This document shows, one piece after another, positions 21,331 through 34,600 of a stretch of DNA of 64,000 nucleotides. Each line of letters starts with the position of its first letter. Positions within the stretch are counted from its first letter, which is position 1. The position numbers were made by a program, and so were the translations under genes. The DNA is from Notospermus geniculatus (taxonomy: Eukaryota > Nemertea > Pilidiophora > Heteronemertea > Lineidae): assembly GCA_002633025.1 (NCBI GenBank), contig NMRB01000719.1:180055-244054 (forward strand), given 5' to 3'. The notes beneath the pieces are model-generated. The model was not told where the DNA came from and made no database searches. It saw only the letters and a program-made list of their open reading frames with translations.

Positions 21331-24300
21331 GAGAAAATAAACTACCTCTGCATTCCCAGACTTTTGAAGCGGACTGGGCGATTGTTTCTTGTGGTAACAG
21401 TCACTGGTTGATAAGTCTGGACAGGAATTATCCATGGAACACCACCCTCACTGTATCCATGTCAATTCTTGTTTCCGCGTCACCCATAGTCAACACCCAA
21501 AGTGACCATGAATGCCAGCCGATACTAGTTCTACCGTGGCCTATCTTGACGAAGTTGAAATCATTGGCGTTTGACGTGTGACGGAAATCAAACGTCTGAT
21601 TCTCTTTCATAAGACGATTAATGATTCGTCACCAGTCGGGGTTTACCAAGGGTGGGATGTGTTCTGGGATTCAATTAGCTAATGCAACAGGCCACGACGA
21701 CTCATCCTTTAAGGGCTAATTCTTTATTTCTCTCACTCGTCACAATGCCATTTCACCAAAACCAAGTAGTTTCTTAAGAATCGAGAACCGCATCCTAAGG
21801 TTTTATGAGGTTGTTCCATGATTCCTGTGTCACCCAGTTTTTTTCTGCCCATGATTGTTACTTTACGGGCTGTTTGAAGTAGTCTTGGAGACGGTCTGTT
21901 TCTCCGACGTCTGTTGACCGATATCTGGGAAATTCTGATTCAGTTTTCTCTTTGCGTACAACGTCATCAAAGTGCGGGTATTTCGCCACGATTAGTTGCG
22001 GACTGCGTCAGCAAAATGCGGGTATTCGCGACGATTTTTGCGGATTACGTCATCAAACGTCGAGTATTTCGCCAAGGTTACTTGCGGACTACGTCATCAA
22101 ATACGTGGAGTACTTCGCCACGGTGAGTTTTCATCTCATCTGAGGAACGAATGAAATAATTTTCTTAACCGACTTTTGGGAAAGACAACGATTGGACGTC
22201 GTCACTGCACATCTTCCCNTCGTATCGAGTATCGAATCGTACTCCACGCAGCTGTTTACGCCGGTTAAGACACAAAACACGTCGGTCGACGAGAATACGA
22301 CTTTATTTTATCGGCGGATAATGAACAAACTTCAAACCAATATTTCTACAAGGTCTCATTCCATTATGAGCTAACTAATGCTTGTTTTATCTGAGGGATG
22401 ACCCGTGATGACATTCTATCTGGCCAATAGTGGACGAACTAATCTTATTGTTTGTTGATAAAGTCCCTAAAGTATTCCCTACATTTGGTCCATTAAATAA
22501 ATATTGAAAAAAAATCATGATGTCACATCATAAACGGATTTGCCGAATCATGCATGACACATGAATGTTTCAAGCGGGGCTAATTGGTCGGATGATGTTT
22601 TGTTGTTGTTGATACCGGGGATGTGTTGTTAGGGAGTCTGTAACCGACCCCGAGAGATCTATGATAATACACAGGTAGGCCTAGAGTAGACATTAAGGGA
22701 ATGGCGAAGGGCACACTGTTCTTTGCATCATACGCGATTCTCACACATCAAAGGTTAAAACGACGGCATGTGACCTCCCGGCGTTACGTCACCGGTTATG
22801 ACGTTATGACGTTGGGATTCGCAACAGGAGCATTGTGCCCGCAACGTAACGTCATGACACCCGACGTCTGTTTGTCTGTCTATTGATATTTTTGTATTCG
22901 GCAACATGTATTTTGGGATGTTCGTGAGAAAAAATCTCTGGTAACGTAATGTGGGTGAAACGTGACAAAACGACGCCAACTGAACGAACAATCTCCCAGC
23001 GGAGTTTGAGCCGATATTTCTGTGACGGCGGCTTGGCGATGCCTGCAACAAGGCTCTCCGGCCGGTGAGTATCCCTCTCGAGGGAAATCTGAGCTAATGG
23101 CCACTTATAAAATATATAAAACTATTTGATGGTAATGTACTCAAAGTGGTAAAAATGATAAGAGTGACGCTAGCGATGAAGTGCTAATCAGATGAGAGAG
23201 AGCTCAAATTTGAGAGAGGCATCAATGAAAGTGGTGACAAGTTTCAGTTCTCATAACAATTAGTCATTTTCGGACGCATAACGTCGTGTTAGTAACTACT
23301 TAATCATTCAAGCACTCGTTTTTCAGGTTTTTATGCAGAGAGTTGTATCAAAAATAGATCTCTCCCTTATCTATTTTTGGTTGTATGGAATTATCTAGGG
23401 TATTGGAACACGGTTTTACTATTGCTTTGGTCCATTCAAGAAACCGATTACCATAAAATCAGCCAAGAAATTCCCAGTGCGAATAAACTAACCATGAATA
23501 AAACCCGGTTTTTATCACTTCACCCGAATTTGGCCGTAATATCGATAGAATGTATCCACTCATTAATTCAGTTAAAATTTTTAAAGTAAAATTTGGGCTG
23601 ATGGTAGCGAAACTTGGGCGAAATGGATGAATGTGATAAATGAATCAGAATATGAAACAATGGATGGGATTTTGTCGTCCACCGGTGGTTGCCCACAAAA
23701 AAACTCGAACCACTCCCTTCAAGGTATTTGTTATCACTATATGGAGAAGTACTTGTAGTTACACCAAAATCGCAGCTTCTGTTGGTGATGGTCGGCGTTG
23801 CTGACCAGACCACATAGCAGGCTGTTGAGATCTACGAATCCAAGTCCTGACACTTTTGATATGATAATGTTGGAGGAGCTAGGTCCCAGTGGCAAAGCCA
23901 GGTCTCTCGGTGACCTTACAACTGTCATTTTGGTGTATCTGCTTTAAAGCAAACCAGTAAGCGACCATCTCCTTTCTGGTCACGTCTTCACACCACCTGT
24001 ATTTTCATTAGCTTCATTCTATGGTGTTTTTTTTTTCATGTGAAGCAGTTGGACACCTCGCGAGTTGGTTTTCGTGTTTTGTCAAAGTGGTTGAGAATAT
24101 AAATAAGAGTGACGTTCATCATAAAAACATAGCAAGAAGGTGTCGTATGTTTTTCTTTAGAGATCTTTGTCTCTTTTTCCAAGGAAACAAAGCCCATGTT
24201 TTTATATTTTACTTCGTGATTTGCCTGCTGACCGGTGGTCAAAAAGAGGTATGCCGCGAGTCCGTGGGAAGGTCATGGTCATTATTCAGGCTAAAATCGA

Positions 24301-24630
24301 AAAACAGCGACCTACAACAAATCCAGATGTACTCCACAAACTATAGCACTAGTTCTACAAGCAAACTTTCGGTAAACAGGGCCGAGAATAGCAGAATAAA
24401 TACATGGTTGGTGGATGTGGACTCAGATTTCTAACTGTATCTGAAGGAGGCTTGAGTCCTCTGATGTTTCTACCAATAAGTACATTATAAAGTGTCGATA
24501 ACGTGAGAACTTCATCGACGGCGTCCTCTCTACACGATAGCAGATTCTGACCGAGAGACTTTGAATTCGAATTTAAATTCAGTGGTTACGGAGTTACCTT
24601 GATGAGAGCATTCCAGGAATACAAATGTGA
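21331..24630. other. Intergenic, no gene recognised
   Basis: Apart from the tandem array at 21962-22126 I see no clear gene. A minus-strand open frame at 21610-21428 (with GWHSW and ETRID) and a plus-strand one at 24021-24434 look only weakly coding. Confidence 0.45.
21962..22126 (+). repeat. Tandem repeat, 4 units of 42-44 bp
   Basis: Units begin CGTCATCAAA and contain CGGGTATTTCGCCACG and TTGCGGACT. Starts at about 21962, 22006, 22048 and 22092. Confidence 0.8.
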
Positions 24631-25827
24631 TCCCTGGCGAATATAGAGGTTCTTCACGTGACGTTACATTTCCATGACGACACGATGCCGCCATATCGGC
24701 CGTCCAAACGTCAAGCGACGTCACGGCATGAACACAGTGTCAACACACAGATCGTGACGTCAAAATGTTATGACGTGACAGTTTTGACGTCGTCGCCGGC
24801 CATTTGACGGCCAACATTGCTGATTCTTTGCAGTCACGTGACCGTTCTGACGTCAGTGAAGGACCTCTATATCGTGAGGGACTCGGGGTTGGCAATACTC
24901 GATGATTTGTTACCAAGTACCGTTGAGACCAGCATGCAGGAAGTTCTTGGCCACTAAGAATGACAACAATGTCCCTTTATCGATTTGAGGACACCTGATA
25001 GCCCCATACATAATACATCGACATAAAGCTGAACTCGATGACATCGGATAGTCACAGCTCGATACAATGTTTGTCTGCCGTTGATATGTGCTCCAGCTGT
25101 CACAACTATTGGTAAAAGGAGATAATTTCTGGCGGCTCTCCATTTCTGGTCAGTTCCATCAAAATAAATAGACTCATCTGTATTCAGACCTCCTCTAAAA
25201 TGGACTCCCACCCACACACCAGTGTTGTTGAGCTGTCTCTCTTCAAACGGACTAATCATGCAAGACAATCGTGGCCTCTTAAAATCTGTTACTTTCTGAA
25301 ATCTCTGGAGTGGACATTTTCACGCGAAAATCTCTCAATTCCCAGATGAGGTCCAATTGTTTTGATAATGCTCATTCTTCAAGTTCATGTCCTGGTACCG
25401 CACCCGACGGTTTTGATTGGTCGATGCCGAGTAGCCATTAGACTGGTTTCAGGATCGTACGCTAGGGCTGCTGTGGCATAGCGGTGACATTGGATCTGGC
25501 GGTGCGATCGGGGACCATACGTCCCCATTTGCCGGGAAGGAATCCTACAAACTTATCGTGATCGCGAACGAGCGTGATTCCATCAAGCTTTTCCTCTGGT
25601 ACATTGATAAGTGACTCATTTAACCACCTTTTCGTTCCGTTTCAGGTTGTGTGTGGGTCGGGAACACGCCGCTCTGCGAGGGTAAAAGTAACACATGCCG
25701 AGAGATGGGGATGGATCTGGTAAAGATGACGTCAACAGGACCTGATGGATCAAGATGCTGGCAGGGAACCAGGGTACTGTGCTGCCCTCCCATGGAATTC
25801 AAGAGAAATAGAGGATATTATAATTAG
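24148..25827 (+). CDS. Possible secreted cysteine-rich protein gene (fragmentary model)
   Basis: Three pieces on one strand. 24148-24246 encodes a hydrophobic leader (MFFFRDL... FYFVICLLTGG) ending at a GTATGC donor in phase 0. 25453-25610 follows TTTCAG and encodes GKESYKLIVIANERD and KLFLWYID in the same phase. 25646-25827 follows TTTCAG and encodes a compact domain CVWVGNTPLC...C..MG.DLVK...GPDGSRCWQG...LCC, matching the pattern of a small metazoan extracellular domain with C.W.GTAPFC and CW.G...C. The second and third pieces do not join in phase with the obvious sites, so the model is incomplete or they belong to different genes. Confidence 0.3.
24632..24880 (+). repeat. R4 repeat, copy 2
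   Basis: ATAGAGGTTCTTCACGTGAC at one end and GTGAAGGACCTCTATAT at the other form imperfect inverted ends. Inside are TTTCCATGACGAC, ACACAGATCGTGACGTC and GTTTTGACGTCG as in copy 3. Confidence 0.75.
24900..25270. other. Unexplained segment with long minus-strand open frame
   Basis: The minus strand is open from 25268 to 24954, reading NNTGVWVGVHFRGGLN and YFDGTDQKW, faintly like a C-type lectin fold (W.G..., DG...W). No splice sites or cysteine pattern support this, so no gene is called. Confidence 0.25.
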
Positions 25828-25887
25828 GTATGGAAGTTGAGGAATGTCTAAAGGGCAATTCTGCCCTACACATTCTGCCCGTTACAT

Positions 25888-26085
25888 TTCCATGACGACC
25901 GATGCCGCCATATTGGCCGTCAAAATGTCAAGCGACATCACGGATTAGCACAGCGTCAACAGTCAGGAACACAGCGTCAACACACAGATCGTGACGTCTA
26001 AATGTCATGACGTGACAGTTTTGACGTCGCCGCCTGCCATTTCACGTGACCGTGGTGACGTCAGTGAAGAACCTCTATAGATCTC
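25888..26085 (+). repeat. R4 repeat, copy 3
   Basis: Same order of motifs as copy 2, ending GTGAAGAACCTCTATAG; about 1.25 kb downstream of it in direct orientation. Confidence 0.75.
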
Positions 26086-26311
26086 TATAGATCTATACGA
26101 AACATGCATGACCATGATGACACTTCTGCGCGCCGCGTGTACATGGAAGGCCCGGGATGGAAGGACTTCTTCCGCCGATGGGCGCGTCATTCTCACCCTT
26201 ACAAGGGACTGAATTCCTCACCAAAATCCATGCTTCGGTGAAGTATTGGCATATTCTAACTTGTGCAGCGCATGGTACATCAGCCGGCTAATATCTCTGT
26301 TTGTTTCCTAT

Positions 26312-26451
26312 AGGTGGCGGCACCTGCTGGCGAGAAGGAATGGGTAACATCACCAAGAAGAAGAAACTGATGGAATTTGGCTGGATTTACAAGAAGCATC
26401 GAAGGCGTTCTCCTTCCTTGAAAATGGAACTTTTTGTCTCTAAATAAACTT
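26312..26451 (+). CDS. Candidate terminal exon with poly(A) signal
   Basis: After TTCCTATAG, an open frame reads GGGTCWREGMGNITKKKK and continues through IYKKHRRR to TAA near 26448, with AATAAA overlapping the stop. Splice acceptor, basic composition and poly(A) signal suggest a last exon. Its upstream partner is not identified; it may belong with the pieces at 24148-25827. Confidence 0.3.
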
Positions 26452-26860
26452 TTTGTTTTTTATCAAAGCATTTCTCTGCCACCTGCTGTTGTCGTGTGCA
26501 CAGGGACACTGTTTTATGATGTATTACATGTACCAGGAAGGCCGTATTATCTGTGAAAGGGAAAAGGGGTGAGGGAGTTGATGTAAAAGTGTTTTTCCAC
26601 TGCGAATGAAATGACCGCCCCCCCCCCCCAAGGATGGAAGTAAAGAAGAATACATTAACACAGTCTGTTTTATAATCGTGGTTCATTTCTCCTAAGTATG
26701 TTATCCAGGAGTTTTTATTTTGTAAATGTGTTGACTACGGTTACACCAGAGGGATTTTTCAACGTACGCGGATAAAATCATTGTTATTTCATGCTGCACT
26801 GCACCCAGACAAAGCTTTTTTCGCAGTACGTTGGCACAGCGTCTGCGATATCCTACCCTG

Positions 26861-27018
26861 AAACTTCTCTAATCCACACATATCTCATGGTGGATTAATT
26901 AATCATCGGTGCTCTGTCATTGTAAATGCACCTAACCTAAAACTTCTCTCACAATCTAATCCATACATAACTCGTGGTGGATTATTGAATCATCGGTGCT
27001 CTGTCATTGTAATGCACC
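26861..27018 (+). repeat. Direct duplication, two units of about 75 bp
   Basis: Both units contain AAACTTCTCT, AATCC and ATCATCGGTGCTCTGTCATT; starts at 26861 and 26940. Confidence 0.85.
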
Positions 27019-27198
27019 TTTGATTCTTTCCCCATCCTCCCATAGCAGGGCTTTGGTCTCGCTCCTCTTCGTACACTCGCACACAAAGTGAAGAGGAGCG
27101 GGGTAAAAACCCTCTGCTGTGGAGGATATCTTTCCTTGTCGTCTGTTCCCAACCACCAAACTCTTGTCCGACATGTTGGTAACAATCAGTTCTTGAGC

Positions 27199-27508
27199 AT
27201 CTTCGATGATCGAAGGCCGATAGACTGCTATCCACTGCGTTACACCGCACATCACCCTTCGAGAAATTGACCGGTCCACGGCGTATCTGCCGCCTCGAGA
27301 AGAAGAGGCCAATCAGAATCGGTGTTGTAAAATTTGAATCGTAGTACAAAGAGTGGTAGCCGAAGACCCGATATAAAGTGCAATATGATTGGTCGCCCGG
27401 TAAAGTTGGCATCGTGCCAAGATACGCCGCCGACTGGTCTATTTGTCGAAGGGTGATGTGCGATGTAACGTAGTGGTCAGCAGATCGGCCTTCGATTATC
27501 GAAGATGT
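27199..27508. mobile_element. Inverted-repeat element with about 90-bp arms
   Basis: 27199-27290 is mirrored by 27420-27508: CATCTTCGATGATCGAAGGC against GCCTTCGATTATCGAAGATG, through CACATCACCCTTCGA to the GGCGTATCT end. The loop holds no gene. Confidence 0.8.
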
Positions 27509-27529
27509 TCTTGAGAGGCTGGACGGAGA

Positions 27530-28600
27530 CACCGAGAACTCCCATCGTCTGCTCCCACGGCTTTGTGGGTTGCTATGTTTTCTTATGCAAACAAAGAGCT
27601 GGCTACATCAGGTGCTCGGTAGGGGGCGCCATCCCCTCACTCACTGGACGACACTGGGCAGTTGCTCAATCCAGACGAAAAACCACATACGAACAGTTAT
27701 AACAGCACACAGGGAAAATCAAATATTAAGTCTAAAATTTGCAATCCTGAAAAACCTACATACAAGTTTTATTGATGTGCAATATTTCAGCTGCATCTGA
27801 CATTGACACGTCATCATGGAGCATATGATATCAAATCCTCTGGGCTCGTGTGCCCTACATTTCATGATTGTTCACCCACATTCGCGCGGCTCTCAATATT
27901 CAAAGTTGTTGAATCTTGTCGACTGCCTCGATGAGCTTTCGGCACATTTTCACCCACTTTTCGTGACTTTTGTGCAGCTGTGAGCTTGTTCAAGATTCTC
28001 AATGGTTGTCGAGTTTATGAATAAAATGCGATTAGTTGCTATGTTCTGCTGATACAGAGCTCACTTGACTCAGTACTGCGAAACTATCGTTTGGAGGAAC
28101 ATCAGCAACGGACATCGATAATCATAAGGTAGGTGATACTGTTATTGGTGTCTCTAAACGTCGCCCCTTAATTGCCGAGGTTTGGTCGTGGGTTTTTGCC
28201 AAACGTTATATTCATGAATGAAATTATCCCAGAATGTCACGTGCAGCTGGAAGAAATTGACAGTTCTCATGCTGTTAAGCACAGGTTATGACGGCAAAAT
28301 TTCTGTGTCGAATATGGAAGAGACGGAAGTTTTCTGAAGTTTCGTTTGTATGGCATGTGTTAGTAGTGACTAAAGCCCGTGAGGGCTGGGAACTACTCTT
28401 GTCATCATAGAATGGATTGTTTGCTTATATCTGTTTGTCCTTGTCACTGTATTGAATTGCTGTCACAGCGAGGTTTTACAGGTTTAGACCTAATCGATTA
28501 CTCAGATTTTGGTTGTCAGAATCATCTGCCGACAGCTGCACATTGCAAACATCCCGCTCATTTGCTCTCAGGTCCATTCGGCATTATTCCTGACGTCTAC
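27530..28600. other. Intergenic / probable 5' region of the next gene
   Basis: No exon recognised. A polypyrimidine tract and TTCCAG at 28612-28628 immediately precede the ATG at 28631, suggesting a spliced 5'UTR exon upstream. Confidence 0.4.
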
Positions 28601-28630
28601 AAGGTTCTGACTCTGCTTTCTCTTCCAGCA

Positions 28631-31600
28631 ATGAAGGTCACCGGTCTGATTGTCCTAACTCTAACCATCATGGTTGCTTCCATGTTGACAGGTAAGCCAT
28701 GAACCGTCTATTCCCTTATGTTAAAAAAATACCATTAAGTGAGTTTGGTGAGTTTCATTGTTCGCTTTAGCCTACTTCCTTGTAAAGTCTGCACTAAACG
28801 ATCATTTTCATTCTTATTTTTCAGATTTAGCTGCTGGTGCTGCTAGGACGTAAGTTTAACGTGCTATTCTAACTGTAAATTGAAGGTTTTTCAGAAAATT
28901 GGCCCTCAGTGGAAAACATATTGATGTCAGCATTGTCGGTAACCGCGTAACAACCAATCCTGTTTATTGTTTCAAGTTTCATTTACAAAATAGTAGCCTT
29001 GCTGATGACCCGCGATCAAATACTGTAAACCGTGAAATTTTCGCGACGCTAAAAGTTGGCGAATTTATAATTTTTTTTGAAAACGCGAAGACTAATTTCC
29101 GCGTTTACCTTCATAATTCAATGGAAAATGCATAAGGCTTTGTATTTTCGCGCTGTTTAAGTCCGCGTTTCGGCCCATGACCACGAAAATAAAACACACG
29201 CGTTAATAGAGGCCATCCGACATCCTGATCTGACACACTAACTTTTTGGGAGGCTGCAAAAACAATGTTATCGTCATAAAATCGACTTGATATTTCACAC
29301 ACATACGTACAGACATATACTATAACATATAAAAATGGTCTCACAACAATCAAAACTTCTCTTCACGGAAATAAACGGGTGACTTTGAGAGCAAAACTGC
29401 CCGGTCAACAAAGCATTTCATATCCCATTCACAGCCTGATCTGACACACTAACTTTTTGGGAGGCTGCAAAAACAATGTTATCGTCATAAAATCGACTTG
29501 ATATTTCACACACATACGTACAGACATATACTTTAACATGTAAAAATGGTCTCACAACAATCAAAACTTCTCTTCATGGAAATAAACGGGTGACTTTGAG
29601 AGCAAAACTGCCCGGTCAACAAAGCATTTCATATCCCATTCACGGCCTGATCGGACACACTAACTTTTTGGGAGGCTGCAAAAACAATGTTATCGTCATA
29701 AAATCGACATGATATTTCACACACATACGTACAGACATATACTATAACATATAAAAATGGTCTCACAACAATCAAAACTTCTCTTCATGGAAATAAACGG
29801 GTGACTTTGAGAGCAAAATTACCCGGTCAGCAAAGCATTTCATCCCATTCACAGCCTGATCTGACACACTAACTTTTTGGGAGGCTGCAAAAACAATGTT
29901 TATCGTCATAAAATCGACTTGATATTTCACACACATACGTACAGACATATACTTTAACATATAAAAGTGGTCTCACAACAATCAAAACTTCTCTTCACGG
30001 AAATAAACGGGTGACTTTGAGAGCAAAACTGCCGGTCAACAAAGCATTTCATATCCCATTCACAGCCTGATCTGACACACTATCTTTTTGGGAGGCTGCA
30101 AAAACAATGTTATCGTCATAAAATGGACTTGATATTTCACACACATACGTACAGACATATACTTTAACATATAAAAATGGTCTCACAACAATCAAAGTTT
30201 CTCTTCATGGAAATAAACGGGTGACTTTGAGAGCAAAATTACCCGGTCAGCAAAGCATTTCATATCCCATTCACAGCCATGTATATTGTTGCACTCGACT
30301 TAGACTCTGTTCACTATTTCTGATTGACTTTTATTCGCGTCATGAGAAACCAATCATCCAATGATAGTACTTCAGGGCGATGTTTTCATTCAGTGTGGTT
30401 ATCAGTGTGAAGAAGATTTCTCAGAACCTAGCAACAGCGATCGATGTCCTCATCATATTGCCATTAGTGACATGTTTTGATTGGCTGAAATTGATTTTTT
30501 ATTAGCAACATTTCATTAGATGTGGTAGCCTTGGTTTTTAATTTGCCCACAAATTGATCTTGACAACTTCCTAATAAAACCTTTGCCATTTTCAGGAGTG
30601 CAAGTACACCAAGACTCAAGCACAGTCAGGAAGAGAACAGGAATAAACCTTACATGACCATCATACAAGGTAGGCCTAATTTTAACTGGAGTTGGCCATG
30701 AATCTTGGTCGATCAGATCACACCAGCTTTTCGTTTTTAAGCCATCTTGCTTTCGACCGTGACCAATGGGAATTTGGACCATTTCCTTTCACATTCCAAC
30801 AGGATCTTGACCATTCCAATACAAATTGGACCATGATCTTTCATATTTCAGTAGGATTTGGACCATGTCCTTTCACTTTCCAATGAAATTTCGACGATGA
30901 CCTTTCTCACGTTCCATTGGGATTTAGGTACACCTTATCCTTTCACATTCCACTGGGATTTCGACCATTTCCTTTCACATTCCAATGGGATTTCAATCAT
31001 TTCCTTTCACATTCCAATGGGATTTCGACCATTTCCTTTCACATTCCAATGGGATTTCGACCATTTCCTTTCACATTCCAATGGGATTTCGACCATTTCC
31101 TTTCACATTCCAATGGGATTTCGACCATTTCCTTTCACATTCCAATGGGATTTCGACCATTTCCTTTCACATTCCAATGGGATTTCGACCATTTCCTTTC
31201 ACATTCCAATGGGATTTCGACCATTTCCTTTCACATTCCAATGGGATTTCGACCATTTCCTTTCACATTCCAATGGGATTTCGACCATTTCCTTTCACAT
31301 TCCAATGGGATTTCGACCATTTCCTTTCACATTCCAATGGGATTTCGACCATTTCCTTTCACATTCCAATGGGATTTCGACCATTTCCTTTCACATTCCA
31401 ATGGGATTTCGACCATTTCCTTTCACATTCCAATGTTTCAATGGGATCAGAACCGAGAACTTCCTCATTCCATGATTTGATACTTGTAGGGAAAAAAGTG
31501 GCTGTTGATGCTGTGGTGTTTCGCCTTGTTTTGCACTTGGACACACCATCATTCTCATGACAACTGACCAGTCAGATGGTGTGATTTGATCAGCCATAAA

Positions 31601-34600
31601 TGAAGTCCCCAATGCCAGTCATGGGGAGTTGCTAAGACATACATGATTCCACTAAATCACATTTTACCACGCAATCACCATTTTCATTGCAATGTGGAAA
31701 TTGATTGAATTTCCTCTGAATGTTGATATTTCTTATTCGGGTTCATGGGATTAATTTAATGTTTACCATTACCATAGTAACGAGATTTATCTTGATATAC
31801 CTTCCGTTCAGTTTGTGAACGTGTGTTTGCCAGTTTCTCCTGATTGATTTGGCCGTGGTTCTTGAAAAATTGCCCTCACTTAGAAGATATGTTGACTACC
31901 AAAATCATTGATATGCAATAATTTATCAGTAAGTGCTATTCACAATTTTTCTGACGAATGATCAAATCATCGATTTATCTTGAGGTTGAGCCGACACTTT
32001 ACTGACCTGCTCATGGTCAAACAATCAAGACAGACACATCTCTCCAAAGATTCTTTTGATAAATTTACCAAGGATTAAAGAAATCCTAACAATTAATCCT
32101 TTTGCATAAACTGTTACTTATTTTCTCCTTATCAAATGTGTTGGAGTGAATGCCTGCAGGGGCGATCACATGACATTTCAATTATACTGCGACCCAAATG
32201 TCGCACTTCGACATGAAAATCACCTGAAAGGTTTTTCCAGACCAGTAATTTTCAATAGGCCCTAACTATCCACTTTCTTATGCCGTGTTCACACTAGGGT
32301 TTTATATCGAATCGAATTCGCAATAAAGGCCTATTCCGATATAACGCGTCACACTCAATTCGACATAGATCACTTTTATATCGATTTAACCAAACCGGTA
32401 TTTGAATCGGTTTCGATTCGCATTAGCCAAATCGAAATAGTTATGTACTGCACAGTGTACATTCAATGTAGGCCTAACGTCATGACGTAGTTTATTTCGG
32501 GTTGAGTGTGACGCGTTTTGTTTCGAATCGAAATCGGTTTAGTTGTAGTGTGACCCGACCCGACGTAACCAAATCGAATTCCGTATTTCGATTTACGGAA
32601 ACCGATTTCGATGCGAAATAGGTGTGAACGCAGCATTAGCTTCCAAACACTAATTTCATAGCTGCTCTCCCATGCATCTTGATTTGATACCTTTTATCAA
32701 TTCATATGTGAATGCCACATTTATCAAGTTGTATTGGGGATGGATTCATGTTATCCTAGCAAACAGATCGCATTTCATATCAACTTTAACCAAAGTATAA
32801 ATACATTAGTCTCCGCTCGTTCACATATTTGCTTGTCCTTCTTCAGTTGAAACAGTATTTTCTTAAAGTAGTCGTGTACACAAGAATCTTATGGTTACTT
32901 TTATATGTATTGTGGTATGCCCTAATGTATATAGTAAGCCAAGACACTTCAAAGCCAAAGAGAGTGTCTGATCGGCTCTGTCGTGCCTGTTGGGTGTTTG
33001 CTGGGATATATCAAATACTTTTACCAAAGAAGAGGGGTATGACGGAACTAACGGTAGTGTAAAGTGAGTAGAGTTTCCCTTTTCCCAACTTTGAACTGCA
33101 GTATACACTTCTCAGAACATGTTCCAGAATTGGCCAACTTACTTGTCACTGTTAAGCAATGGGAAATGAGAAAACTGGCTGAGCTGGTGCTTATTCTGAG
33201 AGGTGGTATTATGGGACTGTTTTCTGTTAGAACAGTGACCCCCACACTTGAGAAGGTCACCCATTTATCCTTTTCTAATACAAATCCTGCTTCTCTTTTC
33301 AGTAAAAGGAGAAAATACGCACACTAGAAACCAAAACCGTCCACAATCGTGCCCGAACAAACTGCTAACGACCAGCTGGTCCAATCCAGCTCTGAAGAGC
33401 CCCAGAAGTGGATCCCAGCGACCGAAAACAAGTAAGAACAGAGAGTCCTTGACGACCTTGGATTTCATATCCCTTGATGCTGTGTTCTGCTCCTGTCATC
33501 CTCCATGGCAGGGCGATCCACCGACTTTACGACGAGTTTAGGATCAGGTTGCGATTTAGTTCACGAGTTTGCGACTTGTTTACGACGAAAAATCATAGCC
33601 TTCACGATTCGTTCACGACGAGTTTGCGACTCGTTCACGACTGAACTCTGTTGACGACTAGTTTGCGACGAGTTTACGACGAGATCAAACATGTTTGATT
33701 TGGTTCGGTGGATCAGCTTCAACGTCACACGTCATTTCTTTACGATCAGTTTGCGACTAGTTTACGACGAGTTTGCGATTCGTTGACGACTGCCGTCGTG
33801 AACTAGTCGCAAACTGATCGTAACTCGTCGTAAAGTCAGTGAACCACCCGCAGAAGTCTGACGCAACGTTCTTTTTATGCTTATGAACAGCCATCATGGA
33901 TAGAGCCACTTTTCATGTTGTTTTTCTGCATATTTCTCCCCAGGTGGTTCAACTCCTCGAACTGAGTCTCGTTTGACACTAGAGATAGACCCTGAATACT
34001 ACGACAGGTTTGTGGCCAGAAAAGAGTGCCAGTCTCAGATCAGTGAACACCGTCGTGATGAGAATCACAATCTGAATGTCGGTGTCTTCGTGAGGGGGAA
34101 AAAGGAGGGACAAACTGATAAGGATACGCAGTGGTTGAGTTTTGGAGGTGGAGTTCGAAACAGTGCCGGCTTAGTGGATGCTTTTTCAGGTGGGTATGTT
34201 TACTACAAATTCTGAGATACAGCATCATATGTAAACTCCCTGACAGCAAAATGAGTAAGAATGCACCGGAAAGAAGACCCAAGATGACACCAGAGAACAA
34301 GACAAGGACGTGTTGAATGATACAATAGGGACTTCCGGCAAAGCTCCGTATCGTCGGTCCGTATCACGTATGACGTATCGAGCTAATGAATTTTCTATTA
34401 AAGTCATACGTCATACGTGATACGGACCGACGATACGGAGCTTTGCCGGAAGTCCCTAATATCCCTTTGATCTTTCAGTCATGAAGAATTCTGACGAGTA
34501 TTTCAGTATTGATGGCAGGACGGGGATGGTGGTTGCTAAAAATCTTCGAAAAACGGACAAAGTCCAGATAGGAATCAATGGTCGTGCATCAAAAACCACT

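Noticed and set aside
21428-21610. Minus-strand 60-aa ORF with GWHSW
   Set aside because: Suggestive of an extracellular fold but too short, with no supported exon neighbours.
29224-30276. Possible repeated exons in the 211-bp array
   Set aside because: Stops in all frames and no splice sites in the units.
30858-31560. Three overlapping ORFs of 187-205 codons in the minisatellite
   Set aside because: Open frames result from a stop-free 32-bp unit; they lie in an intron and have no protein-like composition.
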